Positions 56,051 through 64,000 of a stretch of DNA of 64,000 nt are shown piece after piece. Under the pieces are notes generated by a model that saw only the letters and a program-made list of their open reading frames with translations, ran no database searches and was not told the origin of the DNA. Each line of letters starts with the position of its first letter. Positions within the stretch are counted from its first letter, which is position 1. The stretch comes from Oasisia sp. SBJ-2009. Taxonomy: Eukaryota; Annelida; Polychaeta; Sabellida; Siboglinidae. The DNA is taken from positions 67,360,254 through 67,424,253 of the forward strand of contig OZ024854.1 of the NCBI GenBank assembly GCA_964017155.1, read 5' to 3'. The translations under genes and the position numbers were made by a program.

Positions 56051-56495
56051 GGCGTGGCGTGGCGTGGCGTGGCGTGGCGTGGCGTGGCGTGGCGTGGCGT
56101 GGCGTGGCGTGGCGTGGCGTGGCGTGGCGTGGCGTGGCGTGGCGTGGCGTGGCGTGGCGTGGCGTGGCGTGGCGTGGCGTGGCGTGGCGTGGCGTGGCGT
56201 GGCGTGGCGTGGCGTGGCGTGGCGTGGCGTGGCGTGGCGTGGCGTGGCGTGGCGTGGCGTGGCGTGGCGTGGCGTGGCGTGGCGTGGCGTGGCGTGGCGT
56301 GGCGTGGCGTGGCGTGGCGTGGCGTGGCGTGGCGTGGCGTGGCGTGGCGTGGCGTGGCGTGGCGTGGCGTGGCGTGGCGTGGCGTGGCGTGGCGTGGCGT
56401 GGCGTGGCGTGGCGTGGCGTGGCGTGGCGTGGCGTGGCGTGGCGTGGCGTGGCGTGGCGTGGCGTGGCGTGGCGTGGCGTGGCGTGGCGTGGCGT
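56051..56495. repeat. (GGCGT)n block 2, ~89 units
   Basis: The first T of the unit is replaced by G throughout 445 bp, without mixed units. GG every 5 bp gives a two-tetrad G-quadruplex pattern on the plus strand. Confidence 0.95.
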
Positions 56496-56670
56496 TGCGT
56501 TGCGTTGCGTTGCGTTGCGTTGCGTTGCGTTGCGTTGCGTTGCGTTGCGTTGCGTTGCGTTGCGTTGCGTTGCGTTGCGTTGCGTTGCGTTGCGTTGCGT
56601 TGCGTTGCGTTGCGTTGCGTTGCGTTGCGTTGCGTTGCGTTGCGTTGCGTTGCGTTGCGTTGCGTTGCGT
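56496..56670. repeat. (TGCGT)n block 3, ~35 units
   Basis: A short return to the TGCGT unit, in the same phase as block 1. Confidence 0.95.
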
Positions 56671-57524
56671 GGCGTGGCGTGGCGTGGCGTGGCGTGGCGT
56701 GGCGTGGCGTGGCGTGGCGTGGCGTGGCGTGGCGTGGCGTGGCGTGGCGTGGCGTGGCGTGGCGTGGCGTGGCGTGGCGTGGCGTGGCGTGGCGTGGCGT
56801 GGCGTGGCGTGGCGTGGCGTGGCGTGGCGTGGCGTGGCGTGGCGTGGCGTGGCGTGGCGTGGCGTGGCGTGGCGTGGCGTGGCGTGGCGTGGCGTGGCGT
56901 GGCGTGGCGTGGCGTGGCGTGGCGTGGCGTGGCGTGGCGTGGCGTGGCGTGGCGTGGCGTGGCGTGGCGTGGCGTGGCGTGGCGTGGCGTGGCGTGGCGT
57001 GGCGTGGCGTGGCGTGGCGTGGCGTGGCGTGGCGTGGCGTGGCGTGGCGTGGCGTGGCGTGGCGTGGCGTGGCGTGGCGTGGCGTGGCGTGGCGTGGCGT
57101 GGCGTGGCGTGGCGTGGCGTGGCGTGGCGTGGCGTGGCGTGGCGTGGCGTGGCGTGGCGTGGCGTGGCGTGGCGTGGCGTGGCGTGGCGTGGCGTGGCGT
57201 GGCGTGGCGTGGCGTGGCGTGGCGTGGCGTGGCGTGGCGTGGCGTGGCGTGGCGTGGCGTGGCGTGGCGTGGCGTGGCGTGGCGTGGCGTGGCGTGGCGT
57301 GGCGTGGCGTGGCGTGGCGTGGCGTGGCGTGGCGTGGCGTGGCGTGGCGTGGCGTGGCGTGGCGTGGCGTGGCGTGGCGTGGCGTGGCGTGGCGTGGCGT
57401 GGCGTGGCGTGGCGTGGCGTGGCGTGGCGTGGCGTGGCGTGGCGTGGCGTGGCGTGGCGTGGCGTGGCGTGGCGTGGCGTGGCGTGGCGTGGCGTGGCGT
57501 GGCGTGGCGTGGCGTGGCGTGGCG
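56671..57524. repeat. (GGCGT)n block 4, ~171 units
   Basis: The longest block, 854 bp of GGCGT. It ends in a partial GGCG followed by an extra G that shifts the 5-bp phase. Confidence 0.95.
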
Positions 57525-57525
57525 G

Positions 57526-57935
57526 TTGCGTTGCGTTGCGTTGCGTTGCGTTGCGTTGCGTTGCGTTGCGTTGCGTTGCGTTGCGTTGCGTTGCGTTGCG
57601 TTGCGTTGCGTTGCGTTGCGTTGCGTTGCGTTGCGTTGCGTTGCGTTGCGTTGCGTTGCGTTGCGTTGCGTTGCGTTGCGTTGCGTTGCGTTGCGTTGCG
57701 TTGCGTTGCGTTGCGTTGCGTTGCGTTGCGTTGCGTTGCGTTGCGTTGCGTTGCGTTGCGTTGCGTTGCGTTGCGTTGCGTTGCGTTGCGTTGCGTTGCG
57801 TTGCGTTGCGTTGCGTTGCGTTGCGTTGCGTTGCGTTGCGTTGCGTTGCGTTGCGTTGCGTTGCGTTGCGTTGCGTTGCGTTGCGTTGCGTTGCGTTGCG
57901 TTGCGTTGCGTTGCGTTGCGTTGCGTTGCGTTGCG
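57526..57935. repeat. (TTGCG)n block 5, ~82 units
   Basis: The same cyclic unit as blocks 1 and 3 but one base out of phase with block 4 because of the extra G at the junction. Confidence 0.95.
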
Positions 57936-58538
57936 GTGCGGTGCGGTGCGGTGCGGTGCGGTGCGGTGCGGTGCGGTGCGGTGCGGTGCGGTGCGGTGCG
58001 GTGCGGTGCGGTGCGGTGCGGTGCGGTGCGGTGCGGTGCGGTGCGGTGCGGTGCGGTGCGGTGCGGTGCGGTGCGGTGCGGTGCGGTGCGGTGCGGTGCG
58101 GTGCGGTGCGGTGCGGTGCGGTGCGGTGCGGTGCGGTGCGGTGCGGTGCGGTGCGGTGCGGTGCGGTGCGGTGCGGTGCGGTGCGGTGCGGTGCGGTGCG
58201 GTGCGGTGCGGTGCGGTGCGGTGCGGTGCGGTGCGGTGCGGTGCGGTGCGGTGCGGTGCGGTGCGGTGCGGTGCGGTGCGGTGCGGTGCGGTGCGGTGCG
58301 GTGCGGTGCGGTGCGGTGCGGTGCGGTGCGGTGCGGTGCGGTGCGGTGCGGTGCGGTGCGGTGCGGTGCGGTGCGGTGCGGTGCGGTGCGGTGCGGTGCG
58401 GTGCGGTGCGGTGCGGTGCGGTGCGGTGCGGTGCGGTGCGGTGCGGTGCGGTGCGGTGCGGTGCGGTGCGGTGCGGTGCGGTGCGGTGCGGTGCGGTGCG
58501 GTGCGGTGCGGTGCGGTGCGGTGCGGTGCGGTGCGGTG
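57936..58538. repeat. (GTGCG)n block 6, ~120 units
   Basis: Here the other T of the TT pair is replaced by G, giving GTGCG, a different derivative from GGCGT. It ends at GGTGATATAAACAC. Confidence 0.95.
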
Positions 58539-58566
58539 ATATAAACACATATCGCCTAGAGACGAT

Positions 58567-60840
58567 GTGTGTCCTGCAATTGGCGCAGAATGCAAGAAAT
58601 GTGGCAATAAGGGATATTTTGTGCCGGACAAATGCGACCACGAAGTCAAAACAGTTCCTCAATGTGCACGAGACTGTCCCAGTTTGGCCGCTACTATTTC
58701 CGTTGGCTGCCATTCGGTATCACGCCAGCACCTGAGGTATTCATGCGGAAGAAGTTGCAGTTGTTCGAAGGGGTAGAAGGCGTGTTCTGCTACTTGGATG
58801 ATGTCCTGGTCTTTTAAAAAGACCAGAAGGAGCACGACCGCCGCCTAGAGACTGTCATGAACATTGTCGATATGTCTGGTCTCAGACTGAACACAGATAA
58901 TTGTTTGTTCAGACAAACAAAACTCAAATTATTGTGTCACAGATTTACCGCTCCAGAAATGGTCGCTGCCATTCTGGATATTCCAGACATACAGAGCGTC
59001 ACACGTCCTCTGAATAACCTTCGTAAAGATGACACAGTTTGGGCATGGGGACCTGGTCAAGAAGAAGCATTTGTCAAGATGAAGATGTTGGTGGCATCAA
59101 CACCGATACTGGCGTACTACGACGCTACAAAGCCAAACTGTGTGATTACCGATGCCAGTTCTTACGGTATTGGATGTCACGGTGGGGGAAGAATGAAGCT
59201 GGACAGCTCGAGAATGTTGACCTCCTGCCGAGTCACGGTACGCACAAATAGAAAAGGAATGCTTAGCGAATGTGTGGACATACGAGAAATTTGACAGATT
59301 CCTCTGTGGTCTGGAGGAATTTAAACTGCTAACGGACCATAAACCACTGGTGCCGTTAATCAATACCAAAGAACTCGACAGGACACCATTAAGATGTCAC
59401 CGACTACTAGTGCGGTTGACGCGCTACAAGGTCAAAGCGGAATATGCCCCATAGGAGGACCTTGTTGTTGCTGATGCTCTGTCGAAAAGTCCAATACAGA
59501 CCAAACCGTCATCACCAGTCGCAGAAGATATCGCACTCCACGTACATATGATCGAGTCAAACTTATCAATGTCGCCCCAGAAGATGGCCGAGTTGCGATA
59601 GTCCACGATGAACGATGCTACTCGTCAGTCAGCTGCCATCCACACGTTGACTGGATGGCCAAATTACGAGAAGGACGTACCAGAACGTTTGAAGGCGTTC
59701 TTCAATGTCCGAAGTCTCTTTCTGTCAGCAATACTCTTCTGACACAATTTTTATACTGACCACATCGTCATTCCCACACCCTTGAGGCCAGACATAATGG
59801 AGAAGCTTTACACAGGACATCAGGGAATAACGAAGTGCCTGGAACGGGTCAGGATGTCCGTGTGGTGGCCAAGGATAACGCCCGACATTAAGCACATAGT
59901 GGGTGTCTGCGAACATTATCAAATCCACAAACCGCGCCAACAGAGGGAGTCACTGATGATAACTCATCTACCCACAGGACCGTGGCATAGAGTAGCAGTG
60001 GACCTATATTTGTCTCAAGGAAAGGACTACACGGTAGTAGTGGACTACTACTGTAGGTGGATAGAGATTATGCACCTAAGTCATATGACAACTGCTGCGT
60101 GCATGGCGAAATTGAAGGACATCTTCGCCCGATTTGGCATCCCAACAGAGCCGGTGTCTGATAACGCTCCCCAATTCTCGTCCTTATAATTCAAGTCATT
60201 TGTCATGGATTTTCACATGTGACGTCGAAACCGTACCTGGCAAACGCCAACGGAGGAGCTGAGGGAGCTGCGCATAGGTCAAACGGATTCTCAAACAGGA
60301 TGATACTTGGCAGGGCATGATGGTTCACAGAGACACAGCGATCGCAGCGACAAGATGCATTCCTGCAAAACTAATGATGGGCCGTCACATCCGTACGACC
60401 TTGCCAACCCTGCCTACTGCACTCCGGCCAAGATGGCCCAACCCGGACCTGGTGCGTCAGTGGGACTTTGATACCAAGTTGTTATGTATGCGCAACTATG
60501 ATAGACACAATGGATTACATCCACTACCTCCGCTGCCTCCAGGAGATACAGTGAGGGTCAGAACTGACGACGAGAATAGTTGGACGAATACAGGTGTCAT
60601 AACCAATCGAGTCGACACGCCGCGGTCACACACAGTGTAGACGGAAAATGGCGTGTGTCGTAGAAACAGACGGCATCTCAAGAGTCGTGCCGCTGTCACC
60701 AAACAAACTGACACTTGTGCCGACCGAGAAGGCAACTGGCGAAGTGCCAAAGGACTAGTCTCCAGTTCCTGCCAGTCCAGTGCTGCGACAACCAGTGAGG
60801 TCGATAGTGAGACCTACCAGAGTCATTGAAGAATGACAAT
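58567..60840 (+). pseudogene. Decayed Ty3/Gypsy-type pol (5'-truncated)
   Basis: Broken pol of an LTR retrotransposon. In order: a zinc-knuckle remnant ECKKCGNKG (58591 on) whose usual His is Tyr; an RT fragment with GRYYFRWLPFGITPAPEVF and the YLDD catalytic box (about 58677-58815), ended by a TAA at 58816 with homology continuing in the same frame; RNase H ([21 protein letters not shown]) split over at least two frames; ADALSK after an in-frame TAG near 59452; and an integrase fragment (59782-60189) with GHQGITKC, WWPRI, VAVDLY and VSDNAPQF, whose zinc-finger CxxC has lost its second Cys. A C-terminal integrase region is at 60317-60640. Gag, protease and the first part of RT are missing: the knuckle runs almost straight into mid-RT. 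It lies in the kringle intron, antisense to it, and is non-functional. Confidence 0.85.
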
Positions 60841-60992
60841 AACTACTTGCAAATGGAGAGTGGCTATAACTGTATATTATACAATAACTGTTTGATGTAT
60901 TGAAACATTGTCAAGTGACAATCATTATGTAATTCAATTCAATAGTTACTTGTTACTAAAGTAGAACAGTAATTTGTAGAAACGGGGGGATA

Positions 60993-61379
60993 TGTCATAA
61001 GTAGTGTTATCACCAGGCGACGAAGAGAGGTAGCTTGGCCTAGTTGGTCTGGAAATAGTGTTGGATAAATTGGACATTATGTTGTTTTGTACTAGTGAAT
61101 ACTAGACTAAGAACATAAAATATGCGCTGTCTCGTTCAGGAGAAATGGGTCGTAACGTAACCGACAGAGCGTTGTCTGGCGTGGAGACATGGCACAGTCA
61201 CACTGAGCATGAGGTTGTCTCAACGCAGCTGTATCCACTGGGTTAGAACATAACCCTTCGATACTGGGTACTGGAGGTAGAACACGAAGGAAACCAGGGT
61301 ATCGGAAAGACAAAGCACTGCTTCGTACCAAGATGTGGTTCCCATGCGTGGTCGCTGCAGCGGAGGAAGTAGTGATACA
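60993..61379 (+). repeat. Candidate 3' LTR of the Gypsy remnant, with PPT
   Basis: A purine-rich tract (AAACGGGGGGA, 60980-60990) is followed two bases later by TGTCATAAGTAG, the usual layout of polypurine tract then LTR beginning TG. A plausible end is GATACA at 61379, giving ~387 bp. A TATA-like CATAAAATATG lies near 61114. No matching 5' LTR occurs in the window, so neither the end nor LTR identity can be confirmed by pairing. Confidence 0.5.
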
Positions 61380-61411
61380 TTGCATCCCTTGTCTCAAGCG
61401 AATACTATTCG

Positions 61412-61906
<495 letters not shown>

Positions 61907-61938
61907 TTGTGCTATTGTTTAATAACAGCAACACTTAC

Positions 61939-62039
61939 AGTTTGTGAATCCCATCTTTGACAGACGTAGCCACTCTCTGTAGTACTGACGTGGCCCATGT
62001 AGTCGTATCCTCTCGTCGCCTGGTAGCATTCGGACGGCA
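61939..62039 (-). CDS. Kringle domain, N-terminal half exon
   Basis: On the minus strand, 101 nt encode the first half of a kringle: [18 protein letters not shown] then [13 protein letters not shown]. The first two kringle cysteines, the GYDYxG turn, the SG...CQRW motif and the WDSQT end are all present. The acceptor is CTACATTGCAG (phase 1) and the donor is ACT|GTAAGT (phase 0). A kringle usually continues with P-H-x-H after this point. The next C-half exon downstream on this strand (55206-55023) starts PQEHAYHP in phase 0, so the two join in frame into a complete six-cysteine kringle across a 6.73-kb intron. Too short to appear as a long ORF. Flanking introns: 534 bp upstream, 6732 bp downstream. 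Confidence 0.8.
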
Positions 62040-62573
62040 CTGCAATGTAGCGCCATGATGAACTAACATGGATAAACTACTTTCAACGTTCAAAGGTGAT
62101 GCAGAGAGTACCTTGCATACACACACGCATGCACACACTCACATGCACGGACGCACATACACTCGAATGTGAAGTCATAATTAAGTGACTCGTAATACAA
62201 ATGTAATCATAAAATATAATAAAAAATTGAGTCATCAATTTGGAAAGTGTCATGGCTGTGCATGGAAGTGGGTGTGTGTTTGTATGCGTGTGCGTGTGTA
62301 TGCGTGTGCGAGTGTTTGTGTTTGCAAGCGCGTGCTTGTGCGAGCGCATTATGTATTACACAAATATTATGCCGAGTTGCTAAATAATGTATATGTTTAC
62401 CTGCAGCAAAGGAAAGTCTGTGTTTAATACGCTACGCGAATGGCTTCATGGCCGCGTGACATCATTGCTGCAATTCTCTACCTCAGTATAAGAATCTGGC
62501 TATGCTCATTCTCCATTAAGAGACCGTAGTGTAATCACTACTTCAGAGCGAGGTATTGGCGCTATCGTCTTAC
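62040..62573. other. Intron between two kringles, with CA-rich and TG-rich imperfect repeats
   Basis: 534 bp between the kringle C-half exon (ends 62574) and the next N-half exon (starts 62039), on the minus strand. It has a degenerate CA-rich stretch (about 62115-62165) and a degenerate TG-rich stretch (about 62268-62345). These are roughly reverse complements of each other and could pair. The rest is unremarkable. Confidence 0.6.
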
Positions 62574-62718
62574 GTGTGTTCGGAGGACACAGGGGAATGT
62601 CGCAAGGCTCTGATTCTAAACCAGTGTCGTGGATGTAACACCAAGGTCTAGACTGGTTCGACGACGCAGGCAGGCGGCAGTAGTTCTTCACGCGCTCGAA
62701 CGATTGGCCGAAGTCTGC
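62574..62718 (-). CDS. Kringle domain, C-terminal half exon (preceding kringle)
   Basis: On the minus strand, 145 nt encode the second half of an earlier kringle: NYCRLP, SRPWCYIHD and CDIPLC supply cysteines 3-6. The acceptor is GTTGACTTGCAG (phase 0) and the donor ACACAC|GTAAGA (phase 1), the same phase pattern as the exon at 55206-55023. It is divergent: the usual RWEYC is SEPC, so the second aromatic of the ligand pocket is missing, and the DxD acidic pair is absent. Its N-half partner should lie further upstream on the minus strand (above 62910); I do not see it before the window ends. With the other two exons it indicates a multi-kringle secreted or receptor-type protein. Confidence 0.75.
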
Positions 62719-62742
62719 CTGCAAGTCAACGGGCAGTTATTG

Positions 62743-63690
<948 letters not shown>

Positions 63691-63693
<3 letters not shown>

Positions 63694-64000
63694 CGATCAC
63701 ACTTCCAGTGGAAACGTCTAGAGCAGGTGCATTCAGCACGGCTCCGGCAACGTGTCAAACCTATCAATTACGCACCGTTGTAGACCTCTTCATGTAGAAC
63801 AGCATCCACTTGGTCGCTTAGCAAATACACCCAGTGGGACCCAGACACTGTCACACAGTCATCGCACCAAACGCCCTCTCACAATGTATGACGTTACGCC
63901 TAACGGTGCAGTTGCGTTGTCATAACATTTCAAACAATATTTGTCATTTATCATCTAACTAAAGTTCACATTCGTCTATCTACGCATATTGACGAAACAA
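63691..64000. other. Unassigned sequence at right end
   Basis: 310 bp of ordinary-composition DNA. The minus strand has a short cysteine-rich frame ([17 protein letters not shown], about 63700-63755) and the plus strand has an open frame ending at a TAG near 63798. Neither matches a domain I can name, and no kringle N-half was found. Confidence 0.4.

Larger units (their letters stand above)
55359..58538. repeat. 3.18-kb pentanucleotide array in six pure blocks
   Basis: This is uninterrupted 5-bp repetition over ~636 units built from three related pentamers (plus strand): TGCGT, GGCGT and GTGCG. Block order is TGCGT, GGCGT, TGCGT, GGCGT, TTGCG (the same unit as TGCGT), GTGCG. Each block is essentially pure and switches abruptly. 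Every unit carries one CpG. The phase is constant except for one extra G near 57524-57525. It lies within the long intron of the kringle gene, next to a Gypsy remnant. No stop codon occurs in most frames, so ORFs over 1000 codons appear on both strands; these are artefacts. Confidence 0.97.

Noticed and set aside
55359..58538. Pentamer array as telomeric repeat or subtelomere
   Set aside because: The TTGCG-type units resemble some insect telomere words only loosely. The array is internal, sits between kringle exons and is not at a contig end; no TTAGGG or TTAGG tract is present.
55006..58735. Five ORFs of over 1000 codons on both strands (VALRC/VAWRG, APHRT, ATPRH, ATQRN repeats)
   Set aside because: They are translations of a stop-free pentanucleotide array; both strands and several frames are open at once. 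Only the last ~60 codons of one minus frame (55206-55023) carry a real domain, the kringle half, as a separate exon.
63691..63800. Cysteine-rich minus-strand frame as a PAN/apple or kringle N-half exon
   Set aside because: Cysteine spacing does not fit either domain, and no SG...CQRW or splice-phase match was found.

Overview
The window looks like nuclear DNA from an invertebrate animal, most likely a mollusc or another lophotrochozoan. The evidence is split-exon kringle domains, an RTE-type LINE, a decayed Ty3/Gypsy element, and heavy satellite and microsatellite content. There is no prokaryotic gene organisation. The species assignment is inference; nothing in the sequence fixes it.

Layout. 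(1) 1-43403 is one uninterrupted tandem array of a ~32-bp satellite monomer (31-34 bp variants, core CATCAGTAGGAGGACATGC). It continues off the left edge and is organised into nested higher-order repeats (HORs) with spacings near 1657, 4653, 2199, 6980, 988 and 2993 bp. (2) 43404-46931 is an apparently full-length LINE with an intact 1045-aa endonuclease/reverse transcriptase ORF. (3) 46932-50949 is more of the same satellite. (4) 50950-54482 is a second intact copy of the same LINE, in the same 5' satellite context, so it arose by segmental duplication rather than independent insertion. (5) One broken monomer (54483-54512) marks the right edge of the satellite. (6) 54513-64000 is complex sequence in which I read three exons of a minus-strand multi-kringle gene: 62718-62574, 62039-61939 and 55206-55023. 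Their splice sites and intron phases agree (0 inside the kringle, 1 between kringles). (7) The 6.7-kb intron splitting one kringle holds a 3.18-kb pentanucleotide array in six sequence-pure blocks (55359-58538), a decayed Gypsy pol with a candidate 3' LTR (58567-61379), and long (TG)n and (TA)n tracts. A (CA)n tract lies just upstream of another kringle acceptor, and (TA)n tracts fill much of the right end.

Functional picture. The only clearly live-looking coding units are the two LINE ORFs, with endonuclease and RT catalytic residues visible. The kringle exons belong to a host gene that extends beyond the window at both ends. Very long ORFs across the pentamer array and the dinucleotide tracts are artefacts of stop-free simple repeats. 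I see no operon, defence system or new enzyme system. The most notable content is a satellite whose HORs have captured and duplicated an intact retrotransposon, and a block-homogenised CpG-dense pentamer array inside a kringle intron. Because the repeats are so uniform, copy numbers and junctions may partly reflect assembly behaviour.
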